Source: Sphingomonas sp. 1F27F7B (GTDB taxonomy: Bacteria > Pseudomonadota > Alphaproteobacteria > Sphingomonadales > Sphingomonadaceae). Taken from it: a DNA stretch of 39,410 bases. The position numbers and the translations under genes were made by a program. Positions 22,926-37,936 of the stretch are shown one piece after another (the first letter of the stretch is position 1; every line of letters starts with the position of its first letter). Where the stretch lies: assembly GCF_005503355.1 (NCBI RefSeq), contig NZ_SCMK01000035.1:1-39410 (forward strand), in the 5' to 3' direction. A model generated the notes under the pieces. It ran no database searches and was not told where the DNA came from. It was given only the letters and a program-made list of their open reading frames with translations.

Positions 22926-24203
22926 TCACGCGTGCTCGGGCTGGCCGTAGAGCTCGGCGGCGAGATCGTCGGTCATGTGCGGGCGCGAGGCGCCGATCGC
23001 ACCGATGCCGCCTTCATGGGCCGGGCGGCCGATCCTGAACGCGGCGGCAGTGCGCGCCTCGCTGCCGTCGGGCAAGGTATAGCGGGCCTCCGCGACCACC
23101 ACCGGATTGAACATGCGGCCGAGATCGCCCTTGGGCACCGCGAGGTGCGCATCGACCCGGGTGCCGTCGCCCGGATCGATCGACACGGGCGCCACGATCG
23201 TCTCGCTGCGGCGCTCCATCAGCATCCGCTCCATTTCGGTGCTCCCGGCCTCGTCGGCGAGCATGAAGCTGGAGATGCGGACGTTGCGCGCCGCGGTGTC
23301 GCCCGAATTGCCGACAGTCAGCTCGAAATCGACCATCGCCTCCTCCTCGGTGGTGCCGGCACTTACCGGTCGCAGGCCCAGCTCGATCCACGGGCGATGC
23401 GCGACGGGCGCCGGCACGTCGGCGACGCCGGCAAGGTCGTCCTTGCTGGCATCGGCGATTTCCGCCTCCTCGACCTTCTCGGCGACGGCCGGGGGCATGG
23501 CGGCGATCACCGCGGCCTCGGGTGCGGCGACCGGCCGGACCATCGACGCGCGGGCCCGGGGTTCGGCAGGCACGGGCTCGACATGGGCGGGCTCGGTGGT
23601 GACCGCTTCGTCATTGCGGCGGCGGCGCGAGAACAGGAAGACGGCAAGGCCCGCAATCACGAGCGCCAGCCCGCCGAGCAGCCACGGCCAGGCAATGCCG
23701 GTGCTCGTGGTCCGGGTGACGGTGCTGTCGACCGGTGCCGGCGCGGCGGCCTCGGGCGCCGGCGCCGCATCGACCTGGGGCGGAAGCGGCTCGGGCACCG
23801 TCTGGACCGGCGGCGACGGCGGAGCGACCGAGGTCTCGGCGACCGGAGCGGCAGGCGCCGCCTGACGGGCCGGCGCGGCTTCGCGCGCGGGCGCCGGCGC
23901 GGTGCGAGTGGCGGTAGTCCGGGTCGTGGTGGTCCGGGTCGCGGTGGCGCGGCGTTCGGCCGGCGCGGGCGCATCGGCGGCGGCGCCGCCGCGCTGTTGC
24001 TCCGCGACCGAGGGGACCGGCTGGACCACCGGAGCCGAGGGCTGCATCACCACCTGCGCCTGGGGCGCCGAGGCGGGAGCGGGCGAAGGCGCCGGCGTCG
24101 TCATGATCGGCGGCGGGGTCACCTGCTGGGGAGCGTCCTGCGCATAGGCAGGCGCGACGAGGAAAGCGGCGCCGAGGAACAGCGCGGCACGGATGGTACG
24201 CAT
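22926..24203 (-). CDS. Signal peptide, Pro/Ala-rich linker, membrane helix and Ig-like C-terminal domain (paralogue B)
   Basis: This 425-residue protein repeats the plan of the gene at 13580-14776: a signal peptide (1-22, APAYAQDAPQ), a Pro/Ala/Thr/Val-rich segment of about 150 residues including a TRTTTTRTTATRT stretch, one membrane helix (WPWLLGGLALVIAGLAVFLF) followed by SRRRR, and a C-terminal domain with WIELGLRPVSAG, DFELTVGNSGDTAARNVRIS and a final acidic tail. The match LELAL...FELxxGNxxxxxAxNxR to paralogue A indicates common descent. GGAGAG seven bases upstream decides for ATG 24203. Function unknown; surface or envelope scaffolding is a guess. Confidence 0.7.
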   Translation of the reverse strand: MRTIRAALFLGAAFLVAPAYAQDAPQQVTPPPIMTTPAPSPAPASAPQAQVVMQPSAPVVQPVPSVAEQQRGGAAADAPAPAERRATATRTTTTRTTATRTAPAPAREAAPARQAAPAAPVAETSVAPPSPPVQTVPEPLPPQVDAAPAPEAAAPAPVDSTVTRTTSTGIAWPWLLGGLALVIAGLAVFLFSRRRRNDEAVTTEPAHVEPVPAEPRARASMVRPVAAPEAAVIAAMPPAVAEKVEEAEIADASKDDLAGVADVPAPVAHRPWIELGLRPVSAGTTEEEAMVDFELTVGNSGDTAARNVRISSFMLADEAGSTEMERMLMERRSETIVAPVSIDPGDGTRVDAHLAVPKGDLGRMFNPVVVAEARYTLPDGSEARTAAAFRIGRPAHEGGIGAIGASRPHMTDDLAAELYGQPEHA

Positions 24204-24332
24204 TACGATTCTCTCCTTCATATCGCAGGTTCAATGAATGGAACCCGGATTCCGTCGCGAAGGAGGCTCGAAACTGCGGCGAACGGGATCGCGGCGGCGA
24301 CGAACAACGGCGTTCATTTGCAGTTAATCGCA

Positions 24333-24360
24333 GATTTATTCGGCACTTACGGCGAACAAA
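24333..24360 (-). promoter_or_regulatory. Candidate promoter of paralogue B
   Basis: On the - strand TTTGTT (24360-24355), 16 bases, TAAATC (24338-24333), back to back with the rpoB promoter. The region around 24300-24410 is the most AT-rich part of this gap. Confidence 0.4.
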
Positions 24361-24377
24361 AAGGTTCCACCGCCCAT

Positions 24378-24406
24378 TTGACAGAATCCAACACGCTACC
24401 TATATC
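24378..24406 (+). promoter_or_regulatory. Sigma-70-type promoter for rpoB-rpoC
   Basis: Consensus TTGACA (24378-24383), 17 bases, TATATC (24401-24406). The leader before rpoB is about 215 bases. The gap 24204-24627 (424 bases) holds no gene, only this promoter, the divergent one and the leader elements. Confidence 0.75.
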
Positions 24407-24490
24407 CCGCACTCCACCACGGGCCCGGGAAATGATGCGTCGTCGCGCAACGCATCGGGCGAATTGGGTCCGTGGTCTCATAAGACGCTG

Positions 24491-24530
24491 AAAGCTGCCG
24501 AAACCCGCAATGGGAGTCGCGCGGCTTTTT
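24491..24530 (+). terminator. Terminator-like hairpin inside the rpoB leader
   Basis: AAGCTGC (24492-24498) pairs with GCGGCTT (24521-24527, one G-U) with an inner CCC/GGG pairing, followed immediately by TTTTTC. It lies between the rpoB promoter and start codon, the layout of an attenuator. Confidence 0.55.
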
Positions 24531-24551
24531 CTGCGTCTTTCTGTGCGTCCC

Positions 24552-24598
24552 GGCCCCGGGCAGGGGCACCGAAATACGCCCCCGCCCCGGCAGGGGCA
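24552..24598 (+). repeat. Tandem mini-hairpins in the rpoB leader
   Basis: GGCCCCGGGCAGGGGCA (24552-24568) and GCCCCGGCAGGGGCA (24584-24598) are a near-perfect direct repeat about 30 bases apart. Each can fold CCCC/GGGG around a short loop. They lie 30-75 bases before the rpoB start. Confidence 0.6.
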
Positions 24599-24627
24599 AA
24601 CTTACGGCTGACGAGGCAAAAACACCC

Positions 24628-28809
<4,182 letters not shown>

Positions 28810-28816
28810 CGGGATC

Positions 28817-28840
28817 GGGCGCTGCCCCCGGGCGGCGCCC
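28817..28840 (+). other. GC-rich hairpin in the rpoB-rpoC gap
   Basis: GGGCGC-T-GCC pairs with GGC-G-GCGCCC (28817-28826 with 31-40; ten pairs including one G-U) seven bases after the rpoB stop. No T-run follows, so it is not a classical terminator; an mRNA processing or stability element is possible. Confidence 0.6.
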
Positions 28841-28884
28841 TCCCCTCATCGCCCAGAGATTTGTCCTCCCATGAGGAAAAAGAA

Positions 28885-33177
<4,293 letters not shown>

Positions 33178-33211
33178 TCGCCTGAGTTCGGCCTTGGCTG
33201 ACACAAGAGAC

Positions 33212-33247
33212 ACCGCCGTCCGGGCAACCGGGCGGCGGTTTTCTTTT
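33212..33247 (+). terminator. Terminator after rpoC
   Basis: A 12-base-pair stem (33212-33223 with 33228-33239, one G-U) closes a GCAA loop and is followed by TTTTCTTTT. Confidence 0.93.
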
Positions 33248-33257
33248 GAAGCTGTTT

Positions 33258-33300
33258 TGGTGCCTGCCGGCACCGATGGGACCATGGCCGGCAGGCACCA
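33258..33300. repeat. Long perfect inverted repeat between rpoC and the fasciclin gene
   Basis: A 14-base perfect stem (33258-33271 with 33287-33300, TGGTGCCTGCCGGC and complement) closes a 15-base loop. It lies between convergent genes without a T-run on either side that would make it a standard terminator. Confidence 0.75.
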
Positions 33301-33336
33301 GGCTCGCCTTGGGAGCCAGGACGAGCCCGACTCGGA

Positions 33337-33897
33337 TCAGGGCATCAGCACCGAGTCGATCACATGGATCACCCCGTTCGATTGATTGACGTCGGCGATG
33401 GTGATCTTCGCCTTGCCCCCCTTGGCATCGACAACCCACCAAGATCCGTCCGGCCCCTTGGTGACAGTGAGCTTCTCGCCCTGCACCGTCGTCAGCATGG
33501 CCTTGCCGCCATGCTTGGCGGCGTTCTTGGCCAGCATGGCCGCACTCATCTTGCCCGGCACCACATGGTAGGTGAGGATCTTGGTGAGCATCGCCTTGTT
33601 CTCGGGCTTCACCAGCGTTTCGACGGTGCCGGCGGGGAGCTTGGCAAAGGCTTCGTTGGTCGGCGCGAAAACGGTGAAGGGCCCCGGTCCCGATAGCGTG
33701 TCGACCAGCCCGGCCGCCTTCACCGCCGCGACCAACGTCGTGTGATCCTGCGAGTTTACGGCGTTCTCGACAATGTTCTTGGTAGGATACATCGCCGCGC
33801 CGCCGACCATCGGATAATCCTGGATCGCCGCCACGGCGCCCGTGGCGAGCAACACCGAACCGGCGGCGGTGAGAAACATCTGCTTAACGCTGGGCAT
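33337..33897 (-). CDS. Secreted fasciclin (FAS1) domain protein
   Basis: The 186-residue protein has a signal peptide (about 1-23, TGAVAA) and a single FAS1 domain. The H1 motif TVFAPTNEAFAKLP, a central KILTYHVVPGKM and the H2 motif GVIHVIDSVLMP place it firmly in the family. FAS1 domains mediate adhesion or bind small ligands at the cell surface. AAGGAG lies seven bases before ATG 33897. It follows the sigma/anti-sigma pair with an 81-base gap, in the same direction. Confidence 0.93.
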   Translation of the reverse strand: MPSVKQMFLTAAGSVLLATGAVAAIQDYPMVGGAAMYPTKNIVENAVNSQDHTTLVAAVKAAGLVDTLSGPGPFTVFAPTNEAFAKLPAGTVETLVKPENKAMLTKILTYHVVPGKMSAAMLAKNAAKHGGKAMLTTVQGEKLTVTKGPDGSWWVVDAKGGKAKITIADVNQSNGVIHVIDSVLMP

Positions 33898-33978
33898 GTT
33901 CTGGCTCCTTCTCCGGGCACCTGGAGGCGGTGCCGGAGGGAGTTACGGTGCAGGAGGCTTGGCAGATGCGCCCGCGCC

Positions 33979-34683
33979 TCAGATCTTCGAGATTCTTCCG
34001 GCGGCGACTGGCGAACTGCTGGGCGCCCGATGCGGAGCACCGTCACGCGGCTCCATCGTCACGGCGAGTGTCGCCCCCTCTTCCATGAAGTCGCGATGCC
34101 CCGCCGGCAGGACGATGCGGCTGCCGCCATTCGCGGCCACCAGGCCGAGCGACCGCGGCACGCCGTCGGCGGGAATGATCCAGAGTTCAGGCGCAAGCCG
34201 GGAGTCCGGCATGCGGATCGCGCGAATGCGCAGCTCACCGGACGCTTCATCATAGCTGGCGGCGAGCAATGCGCCCTTCCCGCCGCCGTCGAGCTGCGCC
34301 ACCGCCATCTGCTCAGGCGCCCGGACAATGGTGACGGGAGCGGGCGCCGGCCGCAGGATCAGCACCAGCGCGAGCGATGCAGCCAGTGCGCCCGAGCCAA
34401 GAGCCGCGATCCGCCACCAATGTGACGCGGCCGCTGGCCGAGCCAGCTCGAACCCGTCGAGCCGATGCTGGATGGCGGGCCAGATATCGGGCCCTGGAAT
34501 CTCCTCAAAGCCCGTACTCAGCGGCGCCAGTCGCGCCTGCCACGCCTCGACCTGCGCCGCGAACACCTTGTCCGCAAGCTGCAGGCGCAACGCCTGTGCC
34601 AGTGCTTCGCCCTCCAGCACGCCCAGAGCCAGTTCGGCCGCGAGCATGTCGTGCTCTTCGGGAGACATTACCGGTTCAACCAT
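33979..34683 (-). CDS. RskA-type anti-sigma factor
   Basis: This 234-residue protein has an N-terminal cytosolic sigma-binding region (about 1-85, SPEEHDMLAAELALGVLEGEA) without the HxxxCxxC zinc motif. One membrane helix (about 92-112, IAALGSGALAASLALVLIL) follows. The periplasmic domain (about 115-234) has the RskA signature ELWIIPADGVPRSLGLVA and FMEEGATLAVTMEP. Such proteins hold an ECF sigma at the membrane until cleaved by regulated proteolysis. ATG 34683 overlaps the sigma gene's stop by eight bases; MSPEE at 34668 is an alternative start. Confidence 0.9.
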   Translation of the reverse strand: MVEPVMSPEEHDMLAAELALGVLEGEALAQALRLQLADKVFAAQVEAWQARLAPLSTGFEEIPGPDIWPAIQHRLDGFELARPAAASHWWRIAALGSGALAASLALVLILRPAPAPVTIVRAPEQMAVAQLDGGGKGALLAASYDEASGELRIRAIRMPDSRLAPELWIIPADGVPRSLGLVAANGGSRIVLPAGHRDFMEEGATLAVTMEPRDGAPHRAPSSSPVAAGRISKI

Positions 34684-35236
34684 CGAGGCACTGCCTGAGC
34701 TGGGCAAGGCCACGACGGATCCAGCTCTTCATGGTGCCAAGCGGCACGGCCATGCGCTCGGCAAGCTGGGGATAGGTGAGTCCGTCGAAAAAGGCCGCGC
34801 GGATCGCGCCGCCCTTCTGCTGATCGAGTGCGTCGAGGCAATGGAATATCCGCGCGCGCTCTTCGGCCCCTTCGATCAGCTCGATCGCGCTCGCGGAATC
34901 ATCCGCGACGCAAGCCGCCTCCTCCACGGGCAAGAAGATGGCGCCGGCGGCACGGCGGCGATCGATCGCCGTGTTGCGCGCGATCGTGCACAGCCAAGTA
35001 ATCGGGCTTGCCCGCTGCGCATCGAAGCGCCCAGCGCGGCTCCAGATCTTGAGGTAGACTTCCTGCAAGATATCCTCTGCGGTTTCCCTGTCGCGGGAGA
35101 TACGCAGGCAGACGCCGAACAGCTTCGCCGAAGTGGAATCATAGACACACCGCAGTGCATCGCGATCACCCTGGGCGACACGGGCCAACGCATCGACCAG
35201 CCTCGCGCGGGCAGAATCCGTCACATCGCGTCTCAT
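34676..35236 (-). CDS. ECF sigma factor, SigK-like
   Basis: This 186-residue protein has the sigma2 domain (LFGVCLRISRDRETAEDILQ, then EVYLKIWSRAGRFD and SPITWLCTIARNTAIDRRR) and the sigma4 domain (AIRAAFFDGLTYPQLAERM followed by PLGTMKSWIRRGLAQLRQC). It lacks sigma3, as in all ECF factors. The coupled RskA-type gene and neighbouring FAS1 gene fit the SigK group (ECF19-like). ATG 35236 was chosen; upstream starts are TTG. A weak TGACA/TATAGC element at 35249-35275 could drive it, possibly by autoregulation. It is divergent from the DGPF operon across 161 bases. Confidence 0.9.
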   Translation of the reverse strand: MRRDVTDSARARLVDALARVAQGDRDALRCVYDSTSAKLFGVCLRISRDRETAEDILQEVYLKIWSRAGRFDAQRASPITWLCTIARNTAIDRRRAAGAIFLPVEEAACVADDSASAIELIEGAEERARIFHCLDALDQQKGGAIRAAFFDGLTYPQLAERMAVPLGTMKSWIRRGLAQLRQCLDG

Positions 35237-35325
35237 CTGGATAGGCAAGCTATACGCAGCACGCGCTCGTGTCAGCCCGGCGGCAGCGTGGTCGACCCGA
35301 CTCCCGGCAAGTTTTTTCGCTCCCC

Positions 35326-35352
35326 TGTCGATTCCGCTGAAACTCGTTCGTC
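35326..35352 (+). promoter_or_regulatory. Candidate ECF42-type promoter before the DGPF operon
   Basis: TGTCGA (35326-35331), 17 bases, CGTC (35349-35352). This agrees with the ECF42 motif as I recall it from the literature (TGTCGA at -35; CGA/TC at -10). It lies 46 bases before the first DGPF gene, in an operon-like run that ends with an ECF42-type sigma gene, so autoregulation is likely. Confidence 0.6.
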
Positions 35353-35397
35353 GTCAGGATACGAAGCGGATGTCGCTTCGATCAGAGGAGAGGAACG

Positions 35398-35823
35398 ATG
35401 CGCGTGCTGGTGTTCGTGAAAGCGAGCGAGGATAGCGAGAACAGCGTGCCGCCCACGGCCGAGGCCTGGGCGGCGATGGATGCCTTCACCGAGGAACTGG
35501 TCCAGGCCGGCGTGTTCGTCGCGGCCGCGGGGCTCAAGCCCAGCGCCGAGGGCAAGCGGATCGTCTACAACGGCGCGGATCGCCGGGTGATCGACGGGCC
35601 GTTCGCCGAAGCGCGCGAGCTGGTCGCCGGCTTCTCGATCTGGGAAGTCAAGGACATGGACGAAGCGGTGGCCTGGGCCAAGCGCTGCCCCAACCCGATG
35701 TCGGGCACCAGCGAAGTCGAGATCCGCCCCTTCTTCGAAGCCGCGGACCTGGCCGAATTTCTCACCAAGGAAGAGCTTTCGGCGCCCCGCGAGGGCACGC
35801 GCGGCAAGCTCGGCGTCGCCTGA
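35398..35823 (+). CDS. YCII/DGPF-domain protein 1
   Basis: This 141-residue soluble protein of the YCII-related family begins MRVLVFVKASEDSE. It has GLKPSAEGKRI (residues 46-56), the DGPFAEARELVAGF block (about 65-78) that names the family, and RCPNPMSGTSEVEIRPFFE. The biochemical role of DGPF proteins is not established, although they are strongly linked to ECF41/42-type sigma factors. AGAGGAGAGG precedes the ATG. A second copy follows 35 bases downstream. Confidence 0.9.
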   Translation: MRVLVFVKASEDSENSVPPTAEAWAAMDAFTEELVQAGVFVAAAGLKPSAEGKRIVYNGADRRVIDGPFAEARELVAGFSIWEVKDMDEAVAWAKRCPNPMSGTSEVEIRPFFEAADLAEFLTKEELSAPREGTRGKLGVA

Positions 35824-35858
35824 CGCGGCAACGAACGACATAGATCAGGAGAAGAACG

Positions 35859-36281
35859 ATGCGTGTGATGGTTCTGGTGAAAGCGACCGAGGACAGCGAG
35901 AACGGCGTGATGCCGACGACCGAGCTGCTCGACGCGATGATGAAGTATAACGAGGAGCTGGTGAAGGCCGGCATCATGACCGGCGGCGACGGGCTCAAGC
36001 CCAGCTCCGCCGGCAAGCGGGTGGCGTTCGACGGGCCCAGCCGCACCGTGATCGATGGCCCCTTCGCCGAGACGCGCGAGCTGGTCGCCGGCTATTGGCT
36101 GTGGGAAGTCCGCGACATGGACGAAGCGGTGGAATGGGTGAAGCGCTGCCCCAATCCCATGTTCGGGCCCAGCGAGATCGAGATCCGCCCCTTCTTCGAG
36201 ATGGCGGACTTCGGCGAGATGGTCACGCCCGAGATCGCCGAGCGCGAGGCGAGGCTGCGCGCCGAGACCGAAGGCCGCTGA
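35859..36281 (+). CDS. YCII/DGPF-domain protein 2
   Basis: This 140-residue protein is a clear paralogue of the preceding one. MRVMVLVKATEDSENG, GLKPSSAGKRV, IDGPFAETRELVAGYW and KRCPNPMFGPSEIEIRPFFE all align without gaps, while the C-terminal 25 residues differ. This indicates a tandem duplication with later divergence. CAGGAGAAG precedes ATG 35859. It lies 60 bases before the ECF42-type sigma gene. Confidence 0.9.
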   Translation: MRVMVLVKATEDSENGVMPTTELLDAMMKYNEELVKAGIMTGGDGLKPSSAGKRVAFDGPSRTVIDGPFAETRELVAGYWLWEVRDMDEAVEWVKRCPNPMFGPSEIEIRPFFEMADFGEMVTPEIAEREARLRAETEGR

Positions 36282-36341
36282 CGCCGCACCGGTCGCCGCC
36301 CGCCGCTTGCCCTCGCCGCGCGCGAAGGTCACATAGGCGGC

Positions 36342-37616
36342 GTGGCGGCGACCGATATCCAGCGCACGATCGAGACGGTCTTCCGGATCGAGCAGCCCCG
36401 GCTGATCGCCGGGCTGGCCCGGATGCTGCGCGATATGGACCGCGCCGAGGAACTGGCCCAGGATGCGCTGGTGATTGCGCTCGACCAATGGCCGGCGAGC
36501 GGGGTGCCGGACAATCCCGGCGCCTGGCTGATGGCCGTGGCGAAGCGCCGCGCGATCGACGGCCTGCGCCGCGACAGGATGCGCGCGCGCAAGCACGAGG
36601 AGATCGGCCGCGATCTCGATGCCGCGCGCGACACCAGCGTCGAGGACATGGAAGCCGCCATGGACGACGATGTGGGGGATCCGCTGCTCGGCCTGATCTT
36701 CACCGCCTGCCATCCGATACTCTCGCCCGATGCCCGCGCGGCGCTGACGCTGCGGCTGATCGGGGGGCTCGGCACCGACGAGATCGCCCGCGCCTTTCTC
36801 TCCTCCGAGCCCACGATCGCCCAGCGCATCGTCCGCGCGAAGAAGGTGATCGGCAAGGCGGGCATCACCTTCGAAGTGCCGCGCGGGACCGAGCGCGCCA
36901 GCCGCCTCGCCTCGGTGCTCGAAGTGGTCTACCTGATCTTCAACGAGGGCTATGCCGCCACCGCGGGCGAGGATCTGGTGCGGCCGGCGCTGTGCGACCA
37001 GGCGCGGCGCCTGGGGCGTATCCTCGCCGGCCTGGCACCCGACGAGCCCGAGGTGCACGGCCTGCTCGCCCTGATGGAGATCCAGTCCTCCCGCCTCGCC
37101 GCGCGCATTGCCCGTGACGGATCGTTCGTGCCGCTCACCGAACAGAATCGCACGCGCTGGGATCGGGGAATGATCGCCCGCGGGCTGACTGCCCTCGACA
37201 GGGCGGAAGCGCTGGGCGGCGCCGACGGCCCCTATGCGCTCCAGGCCGCACTCGCCGCCTGCCACGCCCGGGCGCTGACGCCGGAGGCGACCGACTGGCC
37301 GCGCATCGCCGGCCTGTACGACCGATTGCGCGAGATCCTCCCCTCGCCGGTGGTCGATCTCAATCGCGCGGTTGCGCATTCCATGGCATTCGGGCCCGAG
37401 GCGGGCCTCGTCATTGCCGATCGGCTCGCCGAAGCGGCGATGCTGCGCAACTACGCGCCCCTGCCCGCGGCGCGCGGCGACTTTCTGTTCCGTGCGGGGC
37501 GGCTGGCGGAAGCGAGGGCCGAGTTCGTCCGGGCAGCATCGCTCACGCGCAACGAAGGCGAGAGGCGCTTCCTGCTCGGGCGTGCGCAAACCTGCGGGGC
37601 CGCCGGCGCCGTATAG
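36342..37616 (+). CDS. ECF42-type sigma factor with DUF6596/TPR-like extension
   Basis: The 424-residue protein has sigma2 (DRAEELAQDALVIALDQWP, PGAWLMAVAKRRAIDGLRR) and sigma4 (LTLRLIGGLGTDEIARAFL, PTIAQRIVRAKKVIGKAGI) domains in the first 185 residues. A long extension follows with EVVYLIFNEGYAA, LLALMEIQSSRLAAR, LTEQNRTRWDRGMIARG and helical repeats to the end, which is the hallmark of the ECF42 group. These factors usually have no anti-sigma; the extension is thought to control activity. The start is GTG 36342 with a weak ribosome binding site, although the protein start aligns well with the family. Confidence 0.92.
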   Translation: MAATDIQRTIETVFRIEQPRLIAGLARMLRDMDRAEELAQDALVIALDQWPASGVPDNPGAWLMAVAKRRAIDGLRRDRMRARKHEEIGRDLDAARDTSVEDMEAAMDDDVGDPLLGLIFTACHPILSPDARAALTLRLIGGLGTDEIARAFLSSEPTIAQRIVRAKKVIGKAGITFEVPRGTERASRLASVLEVVYLIFNEGYAATAGEDLVRPALCDQARRLGRILAGLAPDEPEVHGLLALMEIQSSRLAARIARDGSFVPLTEQNRTRWDRGMIARGLTALDRAEALGGADGPYALQAALAACHARALTPEATDWPRIAGLYDRLREILPSPVVDLNRAVAHSMAFGPEAGLVIADRLAEAAMLRNYAPLPAARGDFLFRAGRLAEARAEFVRAASLTRNEGERRFLLGRAQTCGAAGAV

Positions 37617-37626
37617 GCTTGCGGTC

Positions 37627-37890
37627 CTATTCCCGCTCCAGCCGCCAGGCTGCATCGAGATATCTGTCCGCCGCCGCCCTGAGCGCGGGCTCCTTCTCGA
37701 AAGCTTCGGCCGGCAGGGGCGCAATGCCGAGCCCCTCCATCAGCACCCAGAGCGCGAACTTGCGCGAAGGTTCCTGCTCCACGCCGAAATCGATACGGAG
37801 CCGCTCTTCCCCGCGCGTGCGGACGCCGTCGTCCAGCGTGCCGGGCTCGTCAGTGCCGAAATAATGTGCGAGCAGTGCATCGAGATCCAT
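37627..37890 (-). CDS. Small hypothetical protein (87 aa)
   Basis: This soluble acidic protein (MDLDALLAHYFGTDEPGTLD) has no signal peptide. It is convergent with the ECF42-type gene at a ten-base gap and 46 bases downstream of the sulfotransferase on the same strand, so possibly co-transcribed with it. AGGG lies close before ATG 37890. It looks like a conserved small protein, but I cannot name the family. Confidence 0.6.
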   Translation of the reverse strand: MDLDALLAHYFGTDEPGTLDDGVRTRGEERLRIDFGVEQEPSRKFALWVLMEGLGIAPLPAEAFEKEPALRAAADRYLDAAWRLERE

Positions 37891-37936
37891 ATGCCCTGTT
37901 TCGCCGCATGGACCTCGATCTGCAAGCGGCTGGCCG

